Source of the DNA: Syntrophaceae bacterium UBA1062
GTDB taxonomy: Bacteria > Desulfobacterota > Desulfomonilia > UBA1062
NCBI GenBank assembly: GCA_002316295.1
Contig: DCDF01000290.1
Coordinates: 1 to 12,117, forward strand
DNA: 12,117 bases
Direction of reading: 5' to 3'
In this document: positions 1 to 7,333 of the stretch, one piece after another
Layout: the number at the start of each line of letters is the position of its first letter
How positions within the stretch are numbered: position 1 is the first letter of the stretch
Position numbers and translations under genes: made by a program
Notes under the pieces: model-generated
The model's database searches: none
The model's input: only the letters and a program-made list of their open reading frames with translations
What the model was told of the DNA's origin: nothing

Positions 1-1
1 G

Positions 2-3000
2 GGCGCCTCGGCGGAAACCGTGGAAAACAGCGTAACCCAGGTCATCGAGCAGAAGATGACCGGGTTCGACAACCTGCTCTATATGTCTTCCTCGAGCGAT
101 TCTGCGGGCGGATCGCGCCTCGAGCTCACCTTTGCGCCGGGAACCGATCCTGATATCGCCTGGTCTCAGGTGCAGAACAAGGTCCAATCCGCCTTGCCGA
201 GTCTCCCCGACGTGGTGGAGAATCAAGGGGTCCAGGTCGTGAAGTCGACACGGAACTATCTGATGGTCGTAGGCCTGATCTCGGAAGACGGAAGCATGGA
301 CGGCACCGATCTGAGGGACTTTGCCAAATCCAATCTGGAACGAGTCCTGGCGAGGGTGCCGGGCGTGGGCGAGGTCGAGATCTTCGGCGGCGGATATGCC
401 ATGCGCATCTGGCTCGATCCCGACAAGCTCACCAACTACCACCTGACGGTGGAAGACGTACTCACCGCACTCAGGACCTACAATGTGGAGGTCTCAGCCG
501 GGCAGTTCGGCGGGGCGCCTGCAGTGGAAGGGCAGCGCCTGAACGCATCCATCGTGGTCCAGAACATGCTCTCCACCCCCGAAGAGTTCGCGGCCATCCC
601 CATCCGCATCAATCCTGACGGGTCTGCCGTTCGAATCGGCGATGTGGGCCGGACCGAGTTGGGCACCGAGATCTACGACATCCAGGGCGAATTCAACGGA
701 AAGCCGGCAGCGGGAATCGCCATCCGCCAGTCGGCCGGCGCCAACGCCCTGGACACGGCCAGGGCGGTCAGGGCCAAGATGGAAGAGATGGGCCGGTTTT
801 TCCCCGCAGGACTCAAGGTAGTCTATCCCCACGACACCACCCCGTTCATCAAGGTGGCCATCGACGAAGTGGTGATAACCCTTTTCGAGGCGATCCTGCT
901 GGTGTTTCTGGTCATGTGGCTCTTCCTGGGGAATATCCGGGCCACCCTGATCCCCACTATCGCCGTACCGGTGGTCATCCTCGGGACCTTCGCCATGCTG
1001 GGGCTGTTCGGGTTTTCCATCAACATGCTCACCATGTTCGCCATGGTGCTTGCCATCGGACTGCTCGTGGACGATGCCATCGTGGTGGTCGAAAATGTGG
1101 AGCGGATCATGGCCGAGGAAGGCCTGCCGCCCCGGGAGGCCACGGCCAAGTCCATGGATCAGATCACGAGCGCGCTCATCGGCATCGGGCTCGTGCTTTC
1201 GGCAGTGTTCGGCCCTATGGCGTTCTTCCCCGGCTCCACCGGCGTCATCTACCGCCAGTTCTCCGTAACTATCATCGCCGCCATGCTGCTCTCGGTCGCC
1301 GTGGCATTGATCCTGACCCCGGTGCTCTGCGCCTCGATCCTCAAACCGGTGAGGGCGGGACATGAGCCTGCGGAGAACGCGATATTCTTTCTTCGGCCGT
1401 TCTTCCTGTGGTTCGATCGTATGTTTTTCGGCCTCCGCGACCGGTATGTCCGGATGGTCGGGCACTCTCTTTCCAAGAGCCTGCGCTACCTAGCCGTTTT
1501 CGTGGTGATCGTGGGGGCCATGGGGTTTTTGTATATGCGCATGCCCACCGCATATCTCCCGGATGAGGACCAGGGGATTCTACTCGCACAGGTGATCATG
1601 CCGACAGGTTCCACGCTGGAGCAGACCAAAACAGTTGCACAGCAGGTCGAGCGCTATTTCCTGAAGCACGAGAAAGATGCGGTGGAATCGACCATGGTTC
1701 TCACCGGGATCGGTTTTTCCGGAAGGGCGCAGAACAGCGGCATGGTGTTCATCAAACTGAAGGACTGGGACCTGCGCGATCGTGACGAGCTGAAAGCCAA
1801 AGCCGTTGCGCAGCGAGCCACAATGTCCTTCTCGAGCATCCGCGGCGGTCTGGTGTTCGCCTTCCAGCCGCCTGCGGTCCCCGAACTCGGCATGTCGAAG
1901 GGGTTCGACTTCGAACTGCTGGACCGGGGAGGGCTGGGGCACAAGGCCCTGATGGAAGCCCAGTATCAGCTCCTGGATATCGCGGCCAGGGACCCGAGGC
2001 TCACATCGGTCCGCCCCAACAGCATGGAAGACGTACCAGAGTACCGGATCGATGTGGACTGGGAGAAGGCCGGCGCCCTGGGCGTTCCCATAGCCTCGAT
2101 TCACAATGCCCTCTCGGCCAGTTTCGGGAGCGCCTATGTCAACGACTTTATCCAGGGCGGGCGGGTCAAGCGGGTGTACCTGCAGGCCGACGCCCCTTAC
2201 CGAATGCTGCCCAAGGACCTGGAGAAAATCTATGTCCGCAGTGCATCAGGCACCATGGTCCCATTCTCCTCATTCGCTTCAGGCCGCTGGATCTCCGGCC
2301 CCCCGCGGTTGACACGGTTCAACGGCTTCCCTTCCATCAACATCTGGGGCGAGCCGGCCCCGGGGAAAAGCTCGGGAGAGGCCATGCAGGCCATGGAAGA
2401 GGCGGTCGAGAAGCTGCCCAAGGGCATCGGGTTCGACTGGACCGGGCTTTCCTACCAGGAGCGGATGTCCAGCAGTCAGGCGCCTCTTCTCTACGCCTTC
2501 TCCATCTTTGTGATCTTCCTATGCCTTGCCGCGCTCTATGAGAGCTGGACGATTCCCATCTCGGTCCTTCTGGTCCTGCCTCTGGGGGTCATCGGCGGCA
2601 TCATCGCATCGAGCATGCGCGGACTGGCAAACGACGTGTATTTCCAGATCGGACTGCTCACCACCCTGGGTCTGACCACCAAGAACGCCATTCTGATCGT
2701 TCAGTTCGCCAAGAGCGGGCTCGAAAAGGGCATGGGGCTGCTCGAAGCCACGCTCCAGGGGGCAAAGCTCCGCTTCCGGCCGATCGTCATGACCTCGCTT
2801 GCATTCGGATTCGGAGTCCTGCCTCTTGCCCTGACGACCGGCGCGGGCGCAGGGGCCCAGAACGCCATCGGCACAGGCGTTCTGGGAGGGATGGTAAGCG
2901 CCACGGTCCTGGTGGTGATCTTCTCGCCCCTGTTCTATGTGCTGGTTGAAAAGATCTTCGGCAGGAGCAGCAGGCGCGGGCCGGCCGACGAAGCGCCTGT

Positions 3001-3025
3001 AATCTCATCAGGAACGGACGGCTGA
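2..3025 (+). CDS. RND multidrug efflux pump, AcrB/HAE1 type (5' truncated by window edge)
   Basis: Inner-membrane proton-driven drug exporter of the hydrophobe/amphiphile efflux-1 family, which works with a periplasmic adaptor and an outer-membrane channel. The frame is open from base 2, so the GTG at 20 is internal; alignment by eye with E. coli AcrB puts the first visible codon near AcrB residue 51, meaning about 50 residues including the first membrane helix are missing. From there 1007 aa match AcrB throughout. Counting from the codon at base 2, the proton-relay residues are present: D357 and D358 (GLLVDDAIVVVENVE), K894 (TTKNAILIVQFAK), R924 and T931 (LRFRPIVMTSLAF). Two halves, each a periplasmic porter/docking section followed by helices, are recognisable. 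The tail is short and polar. The adaptor gene would be expected upstream, outside the window; no outer-membrane channel gene follows. Family assignment is certain; the drug range cannot be read from sequence. Confidence 0.97.
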   Translation, partial: GASAETVENSVTQVIEQKMTGFDNLLYMSSSSDSAGGSRLELTFAPGTDPDIAWSQVQNKVQSALPSLPDVVENQGVQVVKSTRNYLMVVGLISEDGSMDGTDLRDFAKSNLERVLARVPGVGEVEIFGGGYAMRIWLDPDKLTNYHLTVEDVLTALRTYNVEVSAGQFGGAPAVEGQRLNASIVVQNMLSTPEEFAAIPIRINPDGSAVRIGDVGRTELGTEIYDIQGEFNGKPAAGIAIRQSAGANALDTARAVRAKMEEMGRFFPAGLKVVYPHDTTPFIKVAIDEVVITLFEAILLVFLVMWLFLGNIRATLIPTIAVPVVILGTFAMLGLFGFSINMLTMFAMVLAIGLLVDDAIVVVENVERIMAEEGLPPREATAKSMDQITSALIGIGLVLSAVFGPMAFFPGSTGVIYRQFSVTIIAAMLLSVAVALILTPVLCASILKPVRAGHEPAENAIFFLRPFFLWFDRMFFGLRDRYVRMVGHSLSKSLRYLAVFVVIVGAMGFLYMRMPTAYLPDEDQGILLAQVIMPTGSTLEQTKTVAQQVERYFLKHEKDAVESTMVLTGIGFSGRAQNSGMVFIKLKDWDLRDRDELKAKAVAQRATMSFSSIRGGLVFAFQPPAVPELGMSKGFDFELLDRGGLGHKALMEAQYQLLDIAARDPRLTSVRPNSMEDVPEYRIDVDWEKAGALGVPIASIHNALSASFGSAYVNDFIQGGRVKRVYLQADAPYRMLPKDLEKIYVRSASGTMVPFSSFASGRWISGPPRLTRFNGFPSINIWGEPAPGKSSGEAMQAMEEAVEKLPKGIGFDWTGLSYQERMSSSQAPLLYAFSIFVIFLCLAALYESWTIPISVLLVLPLGVIGGIIASSMRGLANDVYFQIGLLTTLGLTTKNAILIVQFAKSGLEKGMGLLEATLQGAKLRFRPIVMTSLAFGFGVLPLALTTGAGAGAQNAIGTGVLGGMVSATVLVVIFSPLFYVLVEKIFGRSSRRGPADEAPVISSGTDG

Positions 3026-3412
3026 AATAAGAAAGATATCCTGTTCCTTGTGCGCGTGATGACGATCGTCCCGGAAACGCTGCAGGCAGCCTGCGATCCG
3101 CTCCGACAGCACCGCGAAGTCCGAGTCGCGGCCGAGCCTGAGCCGAAGCAAATCGTCACGATCATCGAACCCGCCCGGATGGACATCGCATCCGCTGCCG
3201 GTGACACCTGGAGGCCCTGTCGCCTCCTGTGCAGGCAGGGTATAAGAGCCTGTAAAGCCCATCTCGATACTTGAAGGGCGGCCTGCGGAAAAGGCGCCGG
3301 GAACGGGGCGATGGAGGGAGCTGCAGGGCCTGACGGGAGACCCGGGCAACATACTGAAACGACTCGATCTTGCATGCCCTAAAACCGCATCCATCCTGCT
3401 TTTGAGCCCGAT
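3026..3412. other. Intergenic gap after the RND gene, with possible coding remnant
   Basis: Almost 400 bases follow the pump's stop with no confident gene and no U-tailed hairpin that would act as an intrinsic terminator. On the minus strand an open frame of 128 codons runs from 3394 to 3008 and overlaps the pump's stop. Its last ~60 codons have high GC at third positions like the real genes here (residues such as DDLLRLRLGRDSDFAVLSER), while its first half is Ser/Pro-rich and looks non-coding. No Shine-Dalgarno sequence is evident and I recognise no family. It may be a decayed gene fragment or chance. Confidence 0.35.
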
Positions 3413-3447
3413 TTGCGCTTGGAATTCAGAAATAAATATAGTATAGG
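3413..3447 (+). promoter_or_regulatory. Candidate sigma70 promoter for the Rad52-family gene
   Basis: An AT-rich island in GC-rich surroundings offers two overlapping readings: TTGCGC, 18 bp, TATAGT (3413-3418 and 3437-3442), or TTGGAA, 17 bp, TATAGG (3419-3424 and 3442-3447). Transcription would start near 3450 and leave a ~270-nt untranslated leader before the gene at 3721. Seen by eye only. Confidence 0.45.
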
Positions 3448-3489
3448 TTCATCTGCACGGCACATGTGGAACCACCCGGTCAGACGGCC

Positions 3490-3507
3490 CTCATCCGGAA
3501 GGATGAG
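3490..3507 (+). repeat. Perfect 7-bp hairpin with GGAA tetraloop in the leader
   Basis: CTCATCC-GGAA-GGATGAG is a perfect stem capped by a GNRA-class tetraloop, about 40 nt past the candidate promoter. No T-tract follows, so it is not an intrinsic terminator. It may stabilise the leader RNA or serve as a DNA or RNA protein-binding site. Confidence 0.5.
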
Positions 3508-3648
3508 CGAACGCATTGCCCGGCGGCGGTGATGAAGGACAGCATGGCAAAGGAATCAGGGGAATCACCGAACATGTAACAGCGAGGTCATCTCAAGGCG
3601 CACGGCCCCGGAGATCGTGGATGTATCCCGAACTGCGGGGCATTCGAG

Positions 3649-3704
3649 GTGCATATCATCAGCAGCAACCTGTGCGGACATTCCGTCCGCCTCAGTGCAT
3701 ATCA
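3649..3704 (+). promoter_or_regulatory. Leader element: direct repeat GTGCATATCA flanking a hairpin
   Basis: A 10-bp direct repeat GTGCATATCA occurs at 3649-3658 and 3695-3704, start to start 46 bp. Between the copies lies a perfect 6-bp stem, GCGGAC-ATTCC-GTCCGC, at 3674-3690. The second copy ends six bases before the GGAG ribosome-binding site of the Rad52-family gene. This could be an operator pair or a translational control structure; function is inferred from position only. Confidence 0.4.
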
Positions 3705-3720
3705 AGAAAAGGAGTATCGA

Positions 3721-4473
3721 ATGTCAAAGGAAATCAATCTGTGTCTGCTGAAAGAGCCGTTCCCGCCCGAGGACATCGAGTGGCGAGAGCAGAGGAATGG
3801 AGTCGACAGGCATGGGAGGCCATGGGCCATGGTTCTGGCATATGTCACGAACCGGGCCATTCAGAACAGGCTCGATGCCGTGTGCGGGCTCGAGAACTGG
3901 AAGAACCAGTTCATACCCGGCCCGAACGGCGGGGTGCTCTGCGGCATTTCCATCCGCGTAGGCGGCGAGTGGATTACGAAATGGGACGGCGCCGACAACA
4001 CCGACATCGAGTCGGTCAAAGGCGGGCTCTCTGACGCCATGAAGCGCGCCGCCGTCCAGTGGGGTATCGGCAGGTACCTGTACAACCTGGAGGCGACGTT
4101 TGCGCAGATCGACGAGAACGGGATGTACCGGGGCGTCGCATATGCGAGCGACAGCGATCGCAAGGCAAGGAAAAACCCCGTATACTTCCGGTGGAACCCT
4201 CCGGCGCTTCCAGACTGGGCGCTGCCGCAGGCCAAAGGGCAATCCGAGGACGAGCCTTCCAAAGCAGAGGGCAAAAAAAAGGCCAAACCCAAATCCGGCC
4301 AGGGGGCGCCGCCCATCACCGCCGGCGAATGGGACAAGCTCCAGCATCTCATGAAGAACGCGGGCGTCAGCCCGGCTGACTTCCTGAAAAAATGGAAGGT
4401 CTCCTCGCCCCGGGAGCTCAGGCGGAATCTCATGCCCAAGTATGAGCAGTGGGTTCACGAGAAGACCGCGTGA
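3721..4473 (+). CDS. Rad52/22-family single-strand annealing protein
   Basis: Predicted 250-aa single-strand annealing recombinase of the Rad52/Rad22 superfamily, the kind found in phages and scattered bacterial chromosomes; such proteins form rings on ssDNA and promote annealing in repair or phage-type recombination. The core covers about residues 10-165 and holds the typical blocks AMVLAYVTNRAIQNRLD, GLENWKNQF, GVLCGISIRV, EWITKWDGADNTDIESVKGG and LSDAMKRAAVQWGIGRYLYNL. Residues 170-197 form a Lys/Pro/Gly-rich linker, and 198-246 are a small helical tail module of the sort appended to phage annealing proteins. I chose the ATG at 3721 because GGAG sits 6 nt upstream; a GTG at 3649 in the same frame would add 24 residues but lacks both homology and a ribosome site. 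No exonuclease, SSB or other phage gene is adjacent, which is unusual for this family. Confidence 0.88.
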   Translation: MSKEINLCLLKEPFPPEDIEWREQRNGVDRHGRPWAMVLAYVTNRAIQNRLDAVCGLENWKNQFIPGPNGGVLCGISIRVGGEWITKWDGADNTDIESVKGGLSDAMKRAAVQWGIGRYLYNLEATFAQIDENGMYRGVAYASDSDRKARKNPVYFRWNPPALPDWALPQAKGQSEDEPSKAEGKKKAKPKSGQGAPPITAGEWDKLQHLMKNAGVSPADFLKKWKVSSPRELRRNLMPKYEQWVHEKTA

Positions 4474-4771
4474 CACGTTCTCTCACCCTTGACGGCGGAA
4501 CGGCGGCCCGAAACTGACCGACGCTCAGGCGCAGTCGGGTGAGAAGAGGAGTGAAGCCGGGCGTGCAAGCCCGGCGTTGTCCGAGGATATCTCCAACTGC
4601 GGGTCCGGGGCCGTCCCGGGCTCGCAGCTCTTTCAGACGGAAGACAATCGCCGGCCGGAGTTTTCGTGCCGGGAGCCGCGTTCTTTGTTCTCGCTCCCGC
4701 CGGAACTCGGGGGATCAAAAAAGAAGGGCGAATCAGAATACTTCGGTTATGTCCGGGCAGTCTTCCGGCGA
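4474..4771. repeat. Intergenic region with inverted repeats between convergent genes
   Basis: The region lies between the ends of the Rad52-family gene (+) and the histidine kinase (-). It holds a perfect 7-bp hairpin GCCGGGC-GTGCAA-GCCCGGC (4556-4575); an 8-bp inverted repeat TCTCACCC/GGGTGAGA (4481-4488 and 4537-4544); a smaller stem CCGAC/GTCGG (4518-4522 and 4534-4538) that competes with it for bases 4537-4538; and a nested structure GAGTT/AACTC (4658-4662, 4704-4708) around CGGGAGC/GCTCCCG (4670-4676, 4693-4699). None is followed by a convincing T-tract on the strand that would need it. The 4556-4575 hairpin is the best candidate to end transcription of the Rad52-family gene. No protein-coding frame is convincing. 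Confidence 0.5.
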
Positions 4772-6772
4772 TCAGCGCTTTTTCGGATTTTTTGCCTTGA
4801 AATCGTAGCGGGGCAGGTAAAGCGTGAACTCAGCCCCCTCCCCGGGATTGCTCTTCACGGCAACGCCTCCCTTGAGATCGGCGACGATCCGGCTCACGGT
4901 CGCAAGGCCCAGGCCCGTTCCCTTGCCACGCTCCTTGGTGGTGAAGAACGGATCGAAGATATGCCTGATGACATCCTCGTCCATGCCGCACCCTGTATCG
5001 GATACCACCAGCTTCACATACGCGCCTTCGGAAATGGGCGGCTGAATGTTCGCGGCATTCTCGTTTCCATTCATGATGACGGGCTCCAGGGTGATCAGGA
5101 GCAGTCCTCCCTTTTCCTCCATAGCCTGATAGGCGTTGGTGCACAGGTTCATGATGAGCTGGTGGATCTCCGTGGGGTCTGCGTAAACCGTGCCTGCTTC
5201 TGGATGCAGGGCCGTACGTATCTCGATGGTCGTGGGAAGGGTGGCCCGCAGGAGGTTGAGCGCCTCTCTGACAACGGCGATAACCTTCACGGTCTCCCGC
5301 TCGGCCTTGTAATTCCTGCCTATGGAAAGAAGCTGGGCGACGAGGTCCCGCGCCCTCATTCCGGCCTTCAGCACCTGCTCGAGGTTCCGGACGGCCTGCG
5401 ACTCCTCATTCTGCAGCTGTCTTCTGGCCAGCTCGGTATAGCCCATGATCGCCGAGAGCATGTTGTTGAAGTCATGCGCGATCCCCGAGGCCAGTGTTCC
5501 GATGGCCTCCATCCTCTGCGCCTGAGACAGCCGGAGCTCGTACCGGTCGCGTTCCCTCTCCGCCTCCTTGCGCTGGGTGATATCGCGCACAATGCCTCTG
5601 AATCCGGTGGGATTTCCTTTGGCGTCCCGGATAAGGGAGACGGACGCCTCGGCGTAGCGCCTGCCTCCGTATTTGTCCCTGACCTCCCAATCAAGGGTCT
5701 TAGCGGCCTTCCCCGTGATGTACACCCGGTGGAACGTCTCGAATACTTTCCTCGCATTCTCCTCATCCATATATTGCCGGTAGTTCAACCCCTTGATCTC
5801 ATCCGAGGCAAACTTGAGATTCTTTGCGAGCGCCTGGTTGAAAAAGGTGAAATTGCCTGAGAGGTCTACCTCGAAATACGGCTCCTCGATGCTTTCCAGA
5901 ATAGTCCGGTACCTGTCCTCGCTGATTTTGAGCGCGCGCTGGCCCTTTATCTTGTCGGTGATGTCCCTGCCTGTGCCCTGCACATACAAGGGATTCCCCA
6001 CCGCATCCCTGACCAGCGTATTGCGATATTCGATTACCCGCTCACGGCCGTCCTTGGTCAGGACGCTGATGAGCCCCTCGCTTCCGCCTTTTATCAGGAT
6101 CTCTTCAAGGTATTTGTCGAACATCGGCCGGTACTGACCGGGCACGAGGTCCTTGATGTTCATGCGTATGATTTCTTCGGCCGTATAGCCGGTGTACATC
6201 TTGGACGCCATATTGGTCTCGATCAGATGGCCGTCGAAATCGTGGATGTAGAAGAAATCGTTGGAATTCTCGAAGAATACCCGATATTTCTCCTCGTCCG
6301 CAGCTCTGGCCTGCCGGGCGAGATCCGGATCCGGAATATCCCTGAACGACTGGACAGCCCCCACGACAACGCCCTGCGGGTCGCGCAGGACCGCGGCCCT
6401 GGTTCGAAGGACCCTTTTGCCCTGGAGCGCCGGGAACAGTTCCTCTCTCACCAGTACATCCGCCTCCCGCCGCACATCGGGAGCATGCTCGTTTTCCAGC
6501 AGCCCGGGCGTCATGGCATAATCGACCAGAAGCGGGGTCTTTCTTCCGTAAAAGGGCAGCGCATACTCCCTATCCGCTCTGCCGAGCATCGCCTCGGCGG
6601 AGACACCCGTCAGGGACTCCATCGCCTGATTCCAGGCCGCAACCACCCCCCGGGAATCGACCGCAAAGCAGGGATCGTCCAGACATTGGACCACCGCAGC
6701 AGCAGCGGCGAGCAAGGGTTTGTGAACACAGGGAATTCTCCGGATGGTTGTCTTTTCCTTCTTCGTCTGCAT
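4772..6772 (-). CDS. Cytoplasmic PAS-PAS-PAS sensor histidine kinase
   Basis: A 666-aa hybrid-free sensor kinase. Three PAS domains lie at roughly residues 22-146, 160-275 and 284-402; the second and third end in the S-box style sequences VQGTGRDITD and FRGIVRDITQRKEAE. A HisKA dimerisation domain follows with the phospho-accepting H433 in GIAHDFNNMLSAIMGYTELA, then an ATPase domain with N box MNLCTNAYQAM (541-551), G1 DTGCGM (592-597), F box FDPFFTT (606-612) and G2 GKGTGLGL (617-624). All catalytic boxes are intact. No transmembrane segment or signal peptide is visible, so it should sense a cytoplasmic or diffusible cue; the ligand is unknown. The HDFNN-type H box marks the NtrB-like class common in Desulfobacterota. 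The ATG at 6772 is the first possible start after an in-frame stop; its GAGG motif lies only ~2 nt upstream, so initiation may be weak. No response regulator gene adjoins it. Confidence 0.95.
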   Translation of the reverse strand: MQTKKEKTTIRRIPCVHKPLLAAAAAVVQCLDDPCFAVDSRGVVAAWNQAMESLTGVSAEAMLGRADREYALPFYGRKTPLLVDYAMTPGLLENEHAPDVRREADVLVREELFPALQGKRVLRTRAAVLRDPQGVVVGAVQSFRDIPDPDLARQARAADEEKYRVFFENSNDFFYIHDFDGHLIETNMASKMYTGYTAEEIIRMNIKDLVPGQYRPMFDKYLEEILIKGGSEGLISVLTKDGRERVIEYRNTLVRDAVGNPLYVQGTGRDITDKIKGQRALKISEDRYRTILESIEEPYFEVDLSGNFTFFNQALAKNLKFASDEIKGLNYRQYMDEENARKVFETFHRVYITGKAAKTLDWEVRDKYGGRRYAEASVSLIRDAKGNPTGFRGIVRDITQRKEAERERDRYELRLSQAQRMEAIGTLASGIAHDFNNMLSAIMGYTELARRQLQNEESQAVRNLEQVLKAGMRARDLVAQLLSIGRNYKAERETVKVIAVVREALNLLRATLPTTIEIRTALHPEAGTVYADPTEIHQLIMNLCTNAYQAMEEKGGLLLITLEPVIMNGNENAANIQPPISEGAYVKLVVSDTGCGMDEDVIRHIFDPFFTTKERGKGTGLGLATVSRIVADLKGGVAVKSNPGEGAEFTLYLPRYDFKAKNPKKR

Positions 6773-6847
6773 AGCCTCTTCGTACTCATCCGTGCGGATC
6801 TTGGCAGAGCAGGCTGATCACCGGTCCCGCCTCCCGCACACCTGTGC

Positions 6848-6876
6848 TTGTCGGAAAAATGCACAGAGAACATAAC
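6848..6876 (+). promoter_or_regulatory. Candidate sigma70 promoter upstream of the omptin region
   Basis: TTGTCG (6848-6853), a 17-bp spacer and CATAAC (6871-6876) each match the consensus boxes at four of six positions. A transcript from here would start near 6883 and read toward the omptin gene at 7203, first meeting the strong ribosome site at 6900-6906. It lies in the region divergent from the kinase gene. Confidence 0.4.
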
Positions 6877-6913
6877 AGCCTTAAAAAACAATCTCTTCCA
6901 GGGGAGAACGATC

Positions 6914-7333
6914 ATGAAAACTTTTCGAGGCGTTCGAGGTCATTTTGCAGCACCGGTTGCGATGGCCGTGCACAGAAAAACCCTGGATCTCCTCCCCCGG
7001 ACACAAGGAGGCAGGCACGCTTTCTCGAAACAGACGAACAAGCAATTTCTTGCTTTTCCCGCTGTTTACGTGCTAATGAGGAAGCATTATTACTCTTCAC
7101 GCTCTTGTACCGCGCCACCGGCCGCTTGGTCACGGTGCACGGCGCAATCGGGTTCGATCGGGGCATCGAAGAGAATAAAGCATTCACACGTGAAGGGTTG
7201 CAATGAAGACATTTCGAATCGCCATCGTGGCGCTCGCTGTGTTTCTGGTCCATATCTCCGTTTTGTCTGCGGCCGATTTCAGCCATCGTGCGCACTTCCA
7301 GCTGTATTCACTGTGGGGGGAAACCACATATGA
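6914..7333 (+). CDS. Doubtful small ORF with strong ribosome-binding site
   Basis: The ATG at 6914 is preceded, at 7-nt spacing, by AGGGGAG (6900-6906), one of the best ribosome sites in the window, and lies ~31 bp downstream of the candidate start of transcription. The 140-codon frame begins MKTFRGVRGHFAAPVAM but continues with a composition unlike the other proteins here (many Ser, Arg, Cys and His), has irregular third-position usage and runs 131 bp into the omptin gene in another frame. I recognise no family. Its first five residues, MKTFR, are identical to those of the omptin gene 289 bp downstream. It may be a leader ORF, a decayed paralogue start, or fortuitous. Confidence 0.25.
   Translation: MKTFRGVRGHFAAPVAMAVHRKTLDLLPRTQGGRHAFSKQTNKQFLAFPAVYVLMRKHYYSSRSCTAPPAAWSRCTAQSGSIGASKRIKHSHVKGCNEDISNRHRGARCVSGPYLRFVCGRFQPSCALPAVFTVGGNHI
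7040..7058 (+). terminator. Weak hairpin with short T-run
   Basis: AAGCAA-TTTC-TTGCTT (7040-7055) continues into TT and then CCC. The stem is only 6 bp and AT-rich, so it is at best a weak attenuator in the leader between 6914 and the omptin gene. The rest of 7060-7202 shows no clear signal apart from the ribosome site of the omptin gene. Confidence 0.2.

Noticed and set aside
494..1465. 323-codon ORF on the minus strand inside the RND pump
   Set aside because: It is antisense to unmistakable AcrB-like coding sequence, and its His/Asp/Gly-rich translation is the usual mirror of GC-rich codons.
3649..3720. Upstream GTG start for the Rad52-family protein
   Set aside because: The added 24 residues cover the repeat/hairpin leader and resemble no family members, while the ATG at 3721 has a well-spaced GGAG.
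4693..4730. Run of A at 4717-4722 read as a terminator T-tract for the kinase
   Set aside because: On the minus strand the T-run lies before, not after, the nearby hairpin, and the stems upstream of it are only 4 bp.
4577..5860. 427-codon ORF on the plus strand opposite the histidine kinase
   Set aside because: The opposite strand carries intact HisKA and ATPase motifs; the plus-strand product has no recognisable domain and is a codon-bias shadow.
6801..6816. Possible sigma54 site (TTGGCAGAGCAGGCTG)
   Set aside because: The GG and GC doublets are 10 rather than 12 bases apart and the flanking consensus is poor.
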